Shown in pieces: positions 37,011 to 47,439 of a stretch of DNA of 64,000 bases (position 1 is its first letter; the number at the start of each line of letters is the position of its first letter). The stretch is from Rubripirellula sp. (GTDB lineage Bacteria > Planctomycetota > Planctomycetia > Pirellulales > Pirellulaceae): contig JAAXJB010000078.1 in the NCBI GenBank assembly GCA_012270065.1, positions 19,987 to 83,986 on the forward strand, in the 5' to 3' direction. Both the position numbers and the translations under genes were made by a program. The notes beneath the pieces were generated by a model. That model saw only the letters and a program-made list of their open reading frames with translations, did no database searches and was not told the origin of the DNA.

Positions 37011-37928
37011 TCATTCCGTTTCAGCCATATCGCGAGCGTGGTAACTACTGCGGACGAAGGGTCCACTGGCGACTTTTCGAAATCCCATCTGGCTGGCAAT
37101 CTCACCCAACTCCTCGAACTCCTCGGGTGGCACAAAGCGAACCACGGGCAGGTATTTTTCACCAGGTTGCAGATATTGCCCCAGCGTCAGGAAGTCGACA
37201 TCGTTTCTTCGGAGGTCAGCCAGTGCGTCCAGCAGCTCCCCTCGCTCTTCACCCAAGCCCAGCATCAATCCACTCTTGGTTTTCACCTCAGGATTGTATT
37301 CTTTCACCTGCTTCATCATTGCAAGAGTCCAGGCATAATCACTTTTGGGTCCCCGAACTCGACGGTACAGCCTTGGTACGGTTTCCATGTTGTGATTGAA
37401 GACATCGGGTCGGGCTTCAATCACACGCTCCAGCGAAGGCTTGCAGTGGACAAAATCGGGGGTCAAAACCTCCGTCGTTGCTCCCGTCTTCTCCCGAACC
37501 GCGACAACACATTGATAAAAATGCTCAGCTCCACCATCGGGCAGATCATCGCGAGTCACGCTGGTGATGACAACGTGCTTCAGTCCGAGTCGATGGGCTG
37601 CTTCTGCGACGCGTTCAGGTTCATCGGACTCTGGCAATTCGGGTGGACGGCCACGATGGACGGCACAAAAACCACAGGGCCTCGTGCAAACATTGCCAAG
37701 GATCATGAAAGTGGCAGTCTGTTGGCTGTAACATTCCATCCGATTGGGACATTTTGCATTGTCGCACACCGTTTCCAATCGCAACTCATCGAGCAAACCC
37801 TGAGTCATGTGGTTGGCATTGCCGGCGGGAATGGGCCGTTTCAGCCAGCGTGGAAGCCTGCCTGAGGCCGAAACCTCCGCACCGTCTGGAATTTCAGGAT
37901 CCGCAACTACAGGAAGTCGAAAGGCCAT
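37011..37928 (-). CDS. lipA: lipoyl synthase
   Basis: 305 residues from ATG 37928. A radical-SAM enzyme that inserts two sulfurs into protein-bound octanoyl groups. Both iron-sulfur clusters are visible: the auxiliary cluster CDNAKCPNRMEC and the radical-SAM cluster CTRPCGFC. Further LipA landmarks are TSVTRDDLPDGGA, PDFVHCKPSL, HNMETVPRLYRRVRG, TKSGLMLGLGE and FVRSSYHA. It makes the lipoyl cofactor of pyruvate and 2-oxoglutarate dehydrogenases. No lipB is adjacent. The family call is certain. Confidence 0.97.
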   Translation of the reverse strand: MAFRLPVVADPEIPDGAEVSASGRLPRWLKRPIPAGNANHMTQGLLDELRLETVCDNAKCPNRMECYSQQTATFMILGNVCTRPCGFCAVHRGRPPELPESDEPERVAEAAHRLGLKHVVITSVTRDDLPDGGAEHFYQCVVAVREKTGATTEVLTPDFVHCKPSLERVIEARPDVFNHNMETVPRLYRRVRGPKSDYAWTLAMMKQVKEYNPEVKTKSGLMLGLGEERGELLDALADLRRNDVDFLTLGQYLQPGEKYLPVVRFVPPEEFEELGEIASQMGFRKVASGPFVRSSYHARDMAETE

Positions 37929-38200
37929 GCAACAAGAAACCACAGTGAAAGGGACGAACCAAAGCCTGCCATGTGACCTATTGTAGTGAGAAGTTCAATC
38001 CCGACCATGGCTCAGTGACATCGCTTCGTGGAATGCCCAGCTGGAAAACCCGGCCAGGTCCCTGACCGAAGCAGCCCGACAGGAACACGGCTGGGATAGG
38101 TTAAAACGGGCATTTGGTTGCCCAGAAAGTCAAAAATCAATGATTCAAATCAGCGCCCGACTACGTTGAATGGCCATTGAGGCTTACAATCCGCTGCGTT

Positions 38201-38722
38201 ATGGGTAAGAAGAAGAAAAAATCGAACGCTTCCAGCGGAAAAAAAAAGGGTGGTTCAAAGAAAACTGACCCAACGCTGACGATGGTCGCCGAGAACCGGA
38301 AGGCCCGACATCGGTATGAAATACTCGATTCCGTCGAGTGTGGCATGATGCTGATGGGGAGCGAAGTCAAATCGATGCGTGAAAACAAGTTATCACTCGA
38401 TGAAGCCTACATTCGGGTCAAAGGCAAGGAGCTGTGGCTGATTGGTGCCGATATCGCCCACTACAAGAATGCAGGCATGTGGAATCACGACCCGAGGCGC
38501 CCCCGTAAACTGCTGGTTCATGCGCGGGAGTTTCAGAAATTCGCTGGCCGAGCTCATGAGAGGAGCCTGACGCTGGTTCCCCTACGCGTGTACTTCAATG
38601 AACGCGGAATCGCGAAATGCGTCATGGGACTAGTCAAAGGAAAGAAATTGCACGACAAACGTGAATCACTCAAAAAACGGGATACCGACCGCGGGCTACA
38701 ACGAGCCATGAGGCGAAGATGA
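38201..38722 (+). CDS. smpB: SsrA-binding protein
   Basis: 173 residues from ATG 38201. It binds tmRNA and brings it to stalled ribosomes. The Lys/Ser-rich N-terminal extension (MGKKKKKSNASSGKKKGGSKK) is longer than usual. The conserved core follows: ENRKARHRYEI, GSEVKSMRENKLSLDEAYIRVKGKELWLI, NHDPRRPRKLL, GLVKGKKLHDKRESLKKRD. The gene overlaps the ABC ATPase start by 4 bp (ATGA), so the two are translated together, an unusual pairing. Family certain. Confidence 0.97.
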   Translation: MGKKKKKSNASSGKKKGGSKKTDPTLTMVAENRKARHRYEILDSVECGMMLMGSEVKSMRENKLSLDEAYIRVKGKELWLIGADIAHYKNAGMWNHDPRRPRKLLVHAREFQKFAGRAHERSLTLVPLRVYFNERGIAKCVMGLVKGKKLHDKRESLKKRDTDRGLQRAMRRR

Positions 38723-39411
38723 CACAGCTTCTCGATATCAAACGACTGAAAAAGAGCTTCACGCAGCCCGAAGGTGGAAATCTGCTCATTCTGGACATTC
38801 CGGAATTTCAGATTGCCAAGGGCGAACAAGTTGCGTTGATTGGGCAGAGCGGCGGTGGAAAAACAACGTTGCTGCATCTGATCGCAGGTCTTCTGTCACT
38901 GGACGAGGGATCCATTCGAATCGACGGGATCGAAACAAACGTGCTCAGTGAACAGGGTCGCGACCGCTTTCGGGCCGAAACCATCGGTTATGTTTTTCAA
39001 ACCTTCAATCTGCTTCCCGCTTTTTCTGCGATCGAGAATGTTCGCCTTGGCATGGCCTTTGGCTCTGGCAAGCACCAGTATTCGCGTGCTGCTGATTTGC
39101 TGACTCGTGTCGGATTGAAAGATCGATTCAATTATCGCCCGAGCCAACTCTCCGTGGGACAACAACAACGCGTGGCAATCGCACGCTCTCTGGCAGGAAG
39201 ACCAAAATTACTGCTGGCAGACGAACCGACGGCCAATGTCGATCCCAGCAGTGCTGATAGCGTGCTTGAATTGATACGCGAAACCTGCCGCGAAGAAGAA
39301 GTCTCCCTGCTCACGGTAACGCATGACATGCAAATTGCCTCGCGTTTCGATCGCATTGAAAAACTTGATGAAATCAATCAGGTGGATCACTCTTCAGCAT
39401 CGTCCGGGTGA
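38719..39411 (+). CDS. ABC transporter ATP-binding protein (LolD/MacB type)
   Basis: 230 residues. Walker A IGQSGGGKTTLLH (about 41-53), Q-loop YVFQTFNLLP, signature LSVGQQQRVAIARS (LSGGQ-like with V at position 3), Walker B LLLADEPTANVD and H-loop VTHD. It pairs with the FtsX-like permease 62 bp downstream, forming a type VII (MacB/LolCDE-like) exporter or lipoprotein/mechanotransmission system. No periplasmic adaptor or TolC gene is adjacent. Confidence 0.93.
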   Translation: MTQLLDIKRLKKSFTQPEGGNLLILDIPEFQIAKGEQVALIGQSGGGKTTLLHLIAGLLSLDEGSIRIDGIETNVLSEQGRDRFRAETIGYVFQTFNLLPAFSAIENVRLGMAFGSGKHQYSRAADLLTRVGLKDRFNYRPSQLSVGQQQRVAIARSLAGRPKLLLADEPTANVDPSSADSVLELIRETCREEEVSLLTVTHDMQIASRFDRIEKLDEINQVDHSSASSG

Positions 39412-39473
39412 TCCCCCAAGCTATCAAGATGAAAAACTGTTCCACCCATCGGCATTGAATCAAGCATCCAATC

Positions 39474-40955
39474 ATGTCTCTCATTCACATCGCCTGGCGA
39501 AACTTCTGCCATCGAGCTCTCTCAAGCTTTCTGACGACATTTTCACTTGCCCTCGGGGTTGGTCTTGTTGTTCTTGTCCTTTCCATTTACGGCGTGATCA
39601 GTGAGGCGTTCACTCGAAATGCCTCGGTGGGCTACAACCTGGTGGTAGGTCCCAAAGGAAGCCCTCTACAACTCACATTGAACAGTGTTTTCTATCTCAG
39701 CCAACCAATCGAAAACCTGCCGTACACCGAATACATGGAGTTTCTGTCCCAGGATGAAAGAGCATCCATGGTGAAGAAATTTGGCGGTGACCCGAAGCTG
39801 GCCGAACGAAACGGGCGTTACGCGCCTTTCGTCTCAGGAGGGTTTGCCATTCCTCTGGCTCTGGGTGATTACTTCGGTCAATACAGAGTCGTTGGAACAA
39901 CACCGGACTTTTTCACCAAATTGAAACATGGGCCGAATGTCGATGAAGATTTCACCTTCAGCAACGGCCGAGCATTTCAGACCTACTCACCGGAACACCA
40001 GTACTTTGAGGCTGTGCTGGGAGCACGGGTGGCAAAAGACATGAAGGTTGGTGTTGGTGACACTTTCAATCCCACTCATGGAGACCCCGAGGGACAGGGA
40101 CACGCCCAAGGTTTTCATGTCGTTGGCGTCCTCGACCCCACCGGTACACCCAACGACCGTGCGGCGTTCGTGAATCTGGAAGGTTTTTACTTGATGGAAG
40201 GGCACGCCAAGCCCGTTGAAAACGTGGACCAATTCAAGCCACAAAACGACGATGTGCTCGATCAGACCATTGACGCGGTAGAATCTGACGAAGATGGTTC
40301 AGAGCAAGATACTTCCACTGCAGATCTCCAAACCACAGTTGACGCGGGTTCCAGTGAGACCTCGGATGAATCTGGGAGCTCTGAAAAAATCCGACTGCTG
40401 ACGATTCCCGAAAGGGAAGTCACATCCATTCTTGTCCGCAATGGAAATATGTTGTTCGCTCCTGGGATGCAGAATGCCATCAACGAAGGCATCCGTGCTC
40501 AGGCAGCGGCTCCAATCGGCGAGATCAATAAACTGATGAGCATGATCGTTGGCCCTCTGTTGACGGCCTTGTTGGCGATCACAGGAATCACGTGTGCAGT
40601 TGCTGCGGTAGGTATTCTGGTTTCGATCTATAACTCAATGAATGACCGCCGTCGGGACATTGCAATCATGCGTGCCTTGGGAGCAAGACGTTCCACCGTG
40701 ACGAACATCATTGTCTTTGAGAGTTTTCAGGTCGCCTTGATAGGAACGATCGCCGGCTGGTTGCTCGCACACGCGGCCATGGTGGTGTTTTCTGGTCAAA
40801 TCGAAGATCAAACAGGGGTTCAGGTCGGATTTTTCACGACCAGCAACTACGAAATCTTCGTCCTACCTCTGGTCCTGTGTCTGGCACTGATCGCGGCTCT
40901 ACTTCCGGCTTGGGCGGCTTACCGGACTGATGTCGGTTCCAACCTGTCAGCTTGA
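39474..40955 (+). CDS. FtsX/MacB-type ABC transporter permease
   Basis: 493 residues. One N-terminal helix ([27 protein letters not shown]) is followed by a large periplasmic MacB-core-like domain (residues 40-340). The latter includes a charged Ser/Glu/Asp stretch around residues 270-300 ([18 protein letters not shown]) not usual in MacB. Three C-terminal helices follow, with the family motif [20 protein letters not shown] between the first two. It is the partner of the ATPase upstream. Its stop overlaps the stop of the convergent YyaL gene by 9 bp. Confidence 0.9.
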   Translation: MSLIHIAWRNFCHRALSSFLTTFSLALGVGLVVLVLSIYGVISEAFTRNASVGYNLVVGPKGSPLQLTLNSVFYLSQPIENLPYTEYMEFLSQDERASMVKKFGGDPKLAERNGRYAPFVSGGFAIPLALGDYFGQYRVVGTTPDFFTKLKHGPNVDEDFTFSNGRAFQTYSPEHQYFEAVLGARVAKDMKVGVGDTFNPTHGDPEGQGHAQGFHVVGVLDPTGTPNDRAAFVNLEGFYLMEGHAKPVENVDQFKPQNDDVLDQTIDAVESDEDGSEQDTSTADLQTTVDAGSSETSDESGSSEKIRLLTIPEREVTSILVRNGNMLFAPGMQNAINEGIRAQAAAPIGEINKLMSMIVGPLLTALLAITGITCAVAAVGILVSIYNSMNDRRRDIAIMRALGARRSTVTNIIVFESFQVALIGTIAGWLLAHAAMVVFSGQIEDQTGVQVGFFTTSNYEIFVLPLVLCLALIAALLPAWAAYRTDVGSNLSA

Positions 40956-43046
40956 TGCGCTGCAGCCCAGCCAGTTTTCCAAGTCCCTTCCTTGCAGCGG
41001 CTGCTCACACCGAAAACTCTCGCAACAATACAACGTTGCTTCTCCATCCATCGGTTCTTTGCCACGATTGAGAGCTGACATCGGTCCAGATTGCGGCGCT
41101 GTGCCAATGACCCATGAGCGAACTGCACGAGGGCGATAGGTCGCGAAAAAAGCTGGACGCAATCGATTCATTTCCTCCTGGTCAGGAACAGCGAGGGCGA
41201 GTTGCTGGTTGCCAAGATGAAACTGATCCAGAACCGCCAGCAGTGCCGCACAGGCAGCAGACTGGTTATTCATCACGGCAGCTCCAGCCACCAGTGTCCG
41301 CTCCGCTGCCTGACGAAAATCCTGACGATTGCAGAGCATCGAAAGTTTCAACAAGCCACTGGCAGCTGATGCATTCCCGCTCACCAAACTACCATCGTGC
41401 CAATCCTTGTTGCGAGTGATCAGCGTTTCTGCGTCATCAGCGGTGTAAAAAAATCCGCCTGATACCTGATCCTCAAAGTGTTGGATCATGTCCTCGGCCA
41501 ACCTCACAGCGCGGCCAACCCACCGCGCTTTCCCTGTTGCTTCAAACAGTGAAATGAATGCCTCAATCGTAAAAGCGTAGTCATCTACATAGGCATCAAG
41601 ATGTGCTTGCCCATCTCTGAAGGCATGCAGCAGCCTTCCATCTTCACTCAGCATATCCCGCTGAATGAACTCTGCAGCAGTCTCTGCTGACTGTAGATAA
41701 GAGGGCTGGTTCAAAACCGCACCGGCGACGGAAAGTGCTTTTATCATCAACGCATTCCATGCGACGATGATCTTGTCATCCCGTGCTGGATGAACACGAT
41801 TCTCTCTGGCGATCCGTAACTGTTCCCGATAATCCGCCAGTAGATTCGAAAGTTCGGCTTCATTCACCGACATCTCTTCGGCCCAGGCCGAAATGCTCTG
41901 TGGCAGATTCGGGATGCTATTGCCCTCAAAATTTCCACGCTCGCTGATGTCATAAACAAAACAGAAATCCCGCGCCGCTTCCTTACCGAGAACCTGCTCA
42001 ACCTGTTCCGGTTTCCAAACGTAGTATTTACCTTCGATGCCTTCACTGTCTGCATCTTCACTGCAGTGAAATCCGCCAGCAGAATCCACCAGCTCTCGAC
42101 AAACATAATCGAGCGTCTCTTGTGCAACCTGCGCATGTCTCTGATGTCCAGTGACCTGGAATGCACGAACATACATCTCGGCCAGAAGCGCGTTGTCATA
42201 CAACATTTTTTCAAAATGCGGAACCAACCACTGGCCGTCCACACTGTACCTGGAAAATCCACCACCGATATGATCACGAATCCCCCCTGCAGCCATGCGA
42301 TCGAGAGTCAACTCGGCTGCTGCGACCATCGCTTCATCATCTGACACTTGGCCCATCCGAAGCAGCAATCCCAAGTCGGTCGCATGTGGAAACTTCGGTG
42401 CTCCGCCGAAACCACCCCATTTCTGATCCAGCACATCAAGCAGATTTCGACATGCGTCTGTGACAAGTGAACTCGGGGGAATCGTGTTCGCAGACGAATT
42501 CGGCAACGACACGGCATCGGGTTGTTCACCGCCTCCTGCCGCCAACTGTTGCAGCGCGGCAGTGATATTGCCTGAATGGCCTAGCACTTCTTCACGGCGT
42601 TTGGCCCACGCATCGGACAGTGATTGAAGGACGTCAACAAACCCCGGCATGCCCGACTTTTGCCTGGGTGGCCAATAAGTGCCGGCAAAAAAAGGCTGCC
42701 TTTGATGGTCCAGAAACACGCTCATGGGCCATCCACCGCGACCCGTCATGACCTGAACTGCGTTCATGTACACCTGATCAATGTCAGGTCGTTCTTCACG
42801 ATCAACTTTGATCGAAACAAAGTTCTGGTTCAGCAGATTGGCAATGAAAGGATCCTCGAAACTCTCATGCTCCATCACATGACACCAATGGCAGGCGGCA
42901 TAGCCTACCGAAAGAAAGACTGGCTTATCCTCTTCAATCGCAAGCTCAAAAGCTTCGTCTCCCCAGGGGAACCAATCCACCGGGTTGTTCTGGTGCTGCA
43001 ACAGATAAGGACTGAGAGAGTTCGCGAGTCGATTCAATGATGTCAT
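40947..43046 (-). CDS. YyaL/DUF255 thioredoxin-domain protein
   Basis: 699 residues. The N-terminal 160 residues are the DUF255 thioredoxin-like domain ([40 protein letters not shown] with the CHWC active-site pair, [24 protein letters not shown]). Residues 200-560 are a six-hairpin barrel as in N-acylglucosamine 2-epimerases ([40 protein letters not shown]). Homologs include B. subtilis YyaL and human SPATA20; the reaction is not known. It starts 13 bp after gyrB on the same strand, so co-transcription is probable. The C-terminus shares 9 bp with the opposing permease gene. Confidence 0.93.
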   Translation of the reverse strand: MTSLNRLANSLSPYLLQHQNNPVDWFPWGDEAFELAIEEDKPVFLSVGYAACHWCHVMEHESFEDPFIANLLNQNFVSIKVDREERPDIDQVYMNAVQVMTGRGGWPMSVFLDHQRQPFFAGTYWPPRQKSGMPGFVDVLQSLSDAWAKRREEVLGHSGNITAALQQLAAGGGEQPDAVSLPNSSANTIPPSSLVTDACRNLLDVLDQKWGGFGGAPKFPHATDLGLLLRMGQVSDDEAMVAAAELTLDRMAAGGIRDHIGGGFSRYSVDGQWLVPHFEKMLYDNALLAEMYVRAFQVTGHQRHAQVAQETLDYVCRELVDSAGGFHCSEDADSEGIEGKYYVWKPEQVEQVLGKEAARDFCFVYDISERGNFEGNSIPNLPQSISAWAEEMSVNEAELSNLLADYREQLRIARENRVHPARDDKIIVAWNALMIKALSVAGAVLNQPSYLQSAETAAEFIQRDMLSEDGRLLHAFRDGQAHLDAYVDDYAFTIEAFISLFEATGKARWVGRAVRLAEDMIQHFEDQVSGGFFYTADDAETLITRNKDWHDGSLVSGNASAASGLLKLSMLCNRQDFRQAAERTLVAGAAVMNNQSAACAALLAVLDQFHLGNQQLALAVPDQEEMNRLRPAFFATYRPRAVRSWVIGTAPQSGPMSALNRGKEPMDGEATLYCCESFRCEQPLQGRDLENWLGCSASS

Positions 43047-43058
43047 TCCAGCAAAGAA

Positions 43059-45623
43059 TCAGATATCCAGGTTGCGTACGTCCAACGCATGCTTTTCGAT
43101 GAACTCGCGACGAGGCTCGACCTTGTCTCCCATGAGCAATCGGAACATCTCATCGGCAGCACCAGCATCGGTCAGATTGACCTGCAACAACGTACGGTTG
43201 GCGGGATCGAGAGTTGTTTCTCGCAGTTCCTCCGCGTTCATTTCGCCCAGCCCTTTGAAGCGTGTGACTTGCAGACCTTTCTCACCGGCCGCCCTGACCT
43301 CCGGCAACAGATCCCGCAAATCATTCAGCGAACGCCGCACATCCTCCCCACGTACCAGTTCAAATCTGGCATTGGTTGCACCGGTGCGTTCAGCGGGAAT
43401 CAGATCATCAACCCCAAATCCCAGCGGCATCAATTCTTTCAAGCCACTGTTGATGGTACGGACTTCATGCAATTCCGTCAGGTGTGCCATGGCAACTTGC
43501 GATTCACCTGCTTCCGGTGCTGTGCCAGTTTCAGCTCCAGCACCAGCCGCCTCTGACGTCGCTTCTGCATCACTTTCTTCGCCATCGGCTACGTCGTCCT
43601 GCTCAGTATCCAGACTCAACTGGTTATCATTGAGATAGCTTTCTACCTGATCCTGAGTATGGAACCAGTGTTCTTCATTCCCATGCGTGACAAGTAAAGA
43701 AGGCAACTTGTTGGTCGCTGGATCGAGACGCATTGCGTGGGCTCGCAAGCTGTAGCCGTGCTGCTCAAGAGCCAAGATCGATTCTTCCATGGAAGCCAGA
43801 GTTGTACAAAGAGTACGCATCGAGTCTCCCTCGACTCGGCGACCGTCCTCCGATTCAAAAACCGTATCAGCGAGCCCTCGCTCCAGCAGTTGAGCTTTCA
43901 TTTCTCCATCGGACTGGATGTAGTACCTTTTCTTTCCCTGCTGCACACGGAAAAGCGGTGGCTGAGCGACGTACACATGTCCGCGGGCTACCAGCTCATA
44001 CATCTGTCGATAAAAGAAACAGAGCAGAAGCGTTCGGATATGACTGCCATCAACATCGGCGTCCGTCATGATGATGATTTTTTCATATCGACGTTTCGTC
44101 AGATCCTGATCTGCACCGATCCCGGTCCCAATGGCCTGGATCATCGATTGTACTTCCTGGTTCTCCAGCACCTTGGCTTCGCGGCTCTTGTAGGCGTTGA
44201 TGATCTTACCTCGTAGCGGCAGGATTGCCTGATAATCCCGCATTCGTCCGCCTTCGGCCGAACCACCCGCCGAATCACCCTCGACAAGATACAGTTCGCA
44301 CTCCTCACGATTTTTGCTGATGCAATCCCGCAATTTTCCGGGCAATCCACCGCCGCCCAAGGCATCTTTACGTTTTCGCAAAAGATCCTTTGCCTTACGA
44401 GCAGCCTCACGAGCCTCTGCTGCCAGAAGTCCCTTGCGGACAATTGTCTGCGCAACTCTCGGGTTCTCTTCGAAGTACTTTCCCAACTGCTCTGCAACAC
44501 CACCGCTGACGATACCATCAACTTCACTGTTGCCCAGCTTGGTCTTGGTCTGTCCTTCAAACTGCGGGTGCGGTACTCGTACGCTGATAACCGCCGTGAT
44601 GCCCTCACGAAAATCATCCCCACCAGGAGTTACCCCTTTGAAGAGATTTTCTTTCTTGCCGTAGTTGTTCAATGTTCGGGTTAACGCGCTGCGGAAACCG
44701 GAGACATGCGTTCCGCCCTCGATCGTGTGGATGTTATTCACGTAGGACTGAACGTTCTCGGTGAACTCGGTACTGTACTGCATCGCAATGTCGTACTGTG
44801 TTCCGTCTTTCTCTCCTGAAATCTGGATCACATCACCGTGCAGCGTATCGCTGGCACGATTGAGGTGTTCCACAAATTCAACGAGCCCTCTTTCGTATTT
44901 AAAATCTCCTCCCTCGCCATTTCGTTCGTCGTGGAACTTGATATGGACACCGCTGTTGAGGAATGCGAGTTCCTGCAGACGTTTGTAGAGGGTATCGAAG
45001 TTGTATTTGGTGACGCTGAAGATCTTGTTGTCAGCTTTGAAGGTTGTTTTGGTTCCCGTCTTCTTGGTTGCTCTTCCTTTTCGAACTGGCCCTGTGGGAA
45101 CACCACGTTCATACTCCTGAGTCCAGGTGAAGCCATCACGACTCACCTCGGTCTCGGCCCACTGGCTCAAGAAATTCACAACCGTGACGCCAACACCATG
45201 CAGACCACCTGAAGTCTGATAAGCACCTTTCTCGAATTTTCCACCAAACTTCAGAACGGTCATCACACCTTCGAGCGTGCTGACTTCCCGGTCCAGTTCT
45301 TCCGACAACTGCTCATGTCTGGTAACCGGAATCCCACGACCGTCATCTTCAACCGTAACACTGCCATCGGTATGGACGGTCACCGACACCATTTTGGCGA
45401 AATCGGCCATTGCCTCATCGATGGAATTATCCACCACCTCGTACACCAGATGGTGCAAACCCCGGGTGGAGGTATCACCGATGTACATACCCGGCCTTTC
45501 ACGCACATGCTCAAGGTCAGACAGGTGCTGCAAATCCGCATCGGTGTAATTCGAGTTGGCGGCGGGAACGGTAGAAGCGGGAGTTTCGTTGGAAGGAGAA
45601 CTCGATTCAGGAGCGTCGCTCAT
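43059..45623 (-). CDS. gyrB: DNA gyrase subunit B
   Basis: 854 residues from ATG 45623. The GHKL ATPase runs HVRERPGMYIGDTSTRGLHHLVYEVVDNSIDEA and GGLHGVGVTVVN. The transducer domain follows, then TOPRIM with YLVEGDSAGGSAEGGRMRDYQAILPLRGKIINA and IIIMTDADVDGSHIRTLLL. The C-terminus is TRFKGLGEMNAEELRETT...RLLMGDKVEPRREFIEKHALDVRNLDI. Between TOPRIM and the C-terminal part (about residues 685-720) there is an acidic Ala/Glu/Gly-rich insert (DGEESDAEATSEAAGAGAETGTAPEAG). It forms gyrase with GyrA, encoded elsewhere. A second upstream TTG-led extension is not supported. Confidence 0.97.
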   Translation of the reverse strand: MSDAPESSSPSNETPASTVPAANSNYTDADLQHLSDLEHVRERPGMYIGDTSTRGLHHLVYEVVDNSIDEAMADFAKMVSVTVHTDGSVTVEDDGRGIPVTRHEQLSEELDREVSTLEGVMTVLKFGGKFEKGAYQTSGGLHGVGVTVVNFLSQWAETEVSRDGFTWTQEYERGVPTGPVRKGRATKKTGTKTTFKADNKIFSVTKYNFDTLYKRLQELAFLNSGVHIKFHDERNGEGGDFKYERGLVEFVEHLNRASDTLHGDVIQISGEKDGTQYDIAMQYSTEFTENVQSYVNNIHTIEGGTHVSGFRSALTRTLNNYGKKENLFKGVTPGGDDFREGITAVISVRVPHPQFEGQTKTKLGNSEVDGIVSGGVAEQLGKYFEENPRVAQTIVRKGLLAAEAREAARKAKDLLRKRKDALGGGGLPGKLRDCISKNREECELYLVEGDSAGGSAEGGRMRDYQAILPLRGKIINAYKSREAKVLENQEVQSMIQAIGTGIGADQDLTKRRYEKIIIMTDADVDGSHIRTLLLCFFYRQMYELVARGHVYVAQPPLFRVQQGKKRYYIQSDGEMKAQLLERGLADTVFESEDGRRVEGDSMRTLCTTLASMEESILALEQHGYSLRAHAMRLDPATNKLPSLLVTHGNEEHWFHTQDQVESYLNDNQLSLDTEQDDVADGEESDAEATSEAAGAGAETGTAPEAGESQVAMAHLTELHEVRTINSGLKELMPLGFGVDDLIPAERTGATNARFELVRGEDVRRSLNDLRDLLPEVRAAGEKGLQVTRFKGLGEMNAEELRETTLDPANRTLLQVNLTDAGAADEMFRLLMGDKVEPRREFIEKHALDVRNLDI

Positions 45624-45760
45624 GAAGACCTGCAGAAAAGAGGTTGAATGAGAGTGTCCGCACACCGTCGTGCGAGGCCTCAAATTCTAGCGTCATTTGC
45701 TGCTTTCCGCGATTGGGGATCAAGCCAAACAGACCCATAAAACCCCGAGAAAATGGCGAT

Positions 45761-46219
45761 TTATCGCTTTTCCAGATACTTCTGGTAAGCAGCCACCGCC
45801 AACTCGTCACATCGCTCGTTCTCAAGATGCCCGGCATGACCTTTGACATGCTGATATTGAACCTTGTGCTGGCTCATCAAAGCGTCCAATTCCTGCCACA
45901 ATTCAACGTTCTTGACAGGTACCAGCTTGGAACCGTCTTTCCGTTTCCATCCCCTCTTTTTCCAACCCGCCATCCAATTGCTCATCCCCTGCAACACATA
46001 ACTGCTATCGGCATAAAGCGTGACTTCACAGGGCTCTTTCAAAGCCTGCAAACCCCTGATCACTGCCGTCAGTTCCATCTTGTTGTTCGTGGATTCAGGC
46101 TCACCATCGCTGCGTTCCAACTCCTTTTCCGTCTTGTTGCATCTCAGGATGAAGGCCCACCCGCCGGGGCCCGGGTTACCACTGCAGGCACCGTCGGTGT
46201 AAAGACTGACTTGCTTCAT
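45761..46219 (-). CDS. rnhA: ribonuclease HI
   Basis: 152 residues from ATG 46219. It cuts RNA in RNA-DNA hybrids during replication and repair. The four catalytic acids are seen: Asp in [16 protein letters not shown], Glu in NNKMELTAV, Asp in [11 protein letters not shown] and Asp in NERCDELA. The handle region ([15 protein letters not shown]) is that of E. coli-type RNase HI. It is the next gene upstream of gyrB on the same strand, with 137 bp between. Confidence 0.97.
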   Translation of the reverse strand: MKQVSLYTDGACSGNPGPGGWAFILRCNKTEKELERSDGEPESTNNKMELTAVIRGLQALKEPCEVTLYADSSYVLQGMSNWMAGWKKRGWKRKDGSKLVPVKNVELWQELDALMSQHKVQYQHVKGHAGHLENERCDELAVAAYQKYLEKR

Positions 46220-46493
46220 GAATGCGAAGTGTATGGCAGGAGTAAATTCGAGCGACAATGGTCAAGTGAATCGCAGTGTTGGAAGAAACGTGCAAGAAGT
46301 CCGATGCACTTTTCTTCCGTTCCACTGCCACCTTAATCGTTGAGAGACCGGTGGAAAACCGCTGGGACTCTCATCTTCCTGTTGAAATGTTGCATTAGGG
46401 CTTCCCTGAATTTGGATGGCCCGTTTTGTAATTCCATTGGCCTCACCAAGCAGAAAACCGTAGACTGAGTGCTCCTCATTGGGAGACTTGAGC

Positions 46494-47192
46494 ATGATTC
46501 GGATCGTCTTAGCGTTGAGCATGGTCGCAGCCTGCGGAGTACTATCCCGCGATTGCAGCGCACAAATGGTGACCACTTCTGTGCCTTACAACGTCGCTAG
46601 CGACAGTTTCTTTGAAAACAATAGCATCACCTGGTCCATCCGGGGGAAGAACTGGTTTGCGAATTCCGGGGGAGCTCCACTGCCACCTTTTGGCGGTCTG
46701 GCAGGAGGTACAGCCGTGGCCAACGGCCTCTCTGGTGGATTTGGATTTGGCGGTGGCAAAGTCCGCGGCAGTCTTGGCTTCAATTTTTCTCAGGGAAGCT
46801 CACGGTCTTTCAGCAGCACCATTCCTTCGGTGACAACGATGAATGGCTATCCAGGAAGCATTTCCTACGGAGTACTTCAGCCATTCGTGACAGGCATCAC
46901 GCCCGTGGTAGGAAACTATGCAGCAGCCACCAACACTTTGACCCAGTCACAGCGAACTGTCCACGAAAGCGGGCAACAACAGATCTCGAACCTTCGGCAA
47001 GCTCAAGCCAAGCGACACCAGGACAAACTTTCCCAATATGTTCGTCGTGCCAATCAGGCAGAAGCATCGGGGAACAAACGCATGGCAAGAGCCAATTACC
47101 GCTTGGCGATCTCCATTGCGCCAGAACCTCTGCGAAGCGAATTGCAACAGCGTCTGAACCGGATGATCAAGCAACCAAAAGTTGCTCAATGA
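46494..47192 (+). CDS. secreted glycine-rich protein of unknown function
   Basis: 232 residues from ATG 46494, with GGGAG 8 bp upstream; an upstream TTG (46479) is less likely. The signal peptide MIRIVLALSMVAACGVLSRDCSA is followed by a Gly/Phe-rich stretch (PPFGGLAGGTAVANGLSGGFGFGGG) and, from residue 155, a Gln/Arg/Lys-rich helical segment (SNLRQAQAKRHQDKLSQYVRRANQAEASGNKRMARANYRLAI) resembling a TPR-like repeat. Proteins of this layout are common in planctomycetes and have no known role. Confidence 0.75.
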   Translation: MIRIVLALSMVAACGVLSRDCSAQMVTTSVPYNVASDSFFENNSITWSIRGKNWFANSGGAPLPPFGGLAGGTAVANGLSGGFGFGGGKVRGSLGFNFSQGSSRSFSSTIPSVTTMNGYPGSISYGVLQPFVTGITPVVGNYAAATNTLTQSQRTVHESGQQQISNLRQAQAKRHQDKLSQYVRRANQAEASGNKRMARANYRLAISIAPEPLRSELQQRLNRMIKQPKVAQ

Positions 47193-47239
47193 ACGAAATC
47201 AGCGATTCCGATTGAAGACTGATTCTATTCAAACAGTCA

Positions 47240-47260
47240 GAACAGTCGTTCGAACGGTTC
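47240..47260. promoter_or_regulatory. candidate LexA-like box and dyad
   Basis: GAACAGTCGTTC (47240-47251) fits the GAACN4GTTC pattern of Gram-positive/actinobacterial SOS boxes, and CGTTCGAACG (47247-47256) is a perfect 10-bp palindrome. It lies about 190 bp before the Nei-like DNA repair gene. The operator call is weak because the planctomycete LexA motif is not known to me. Confidence 0.3.
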
Positions 47261-47439
47261 TGTCAGACACATTTCGTCTGTATCAGTCAGTGGAGCACCT
47301 TCAATACGGCGCGGTGGACAAATCACGACTCGCCCAGTCCACCTGAATCGCCATGGAACATCTGAACGTCCAAATGGTTGACCGAGGCGAATAATCGGGT
47401 GTCCTGATTCGTGCTCCAAACCCGATTGCGTTAGAACTG

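Noticed and set aside
42066..42463. Long plus-strand frames inside the YyaL gene
   Set aside because: They are shadows of a well-supported gene on the opposite strand with clear domain motifs.
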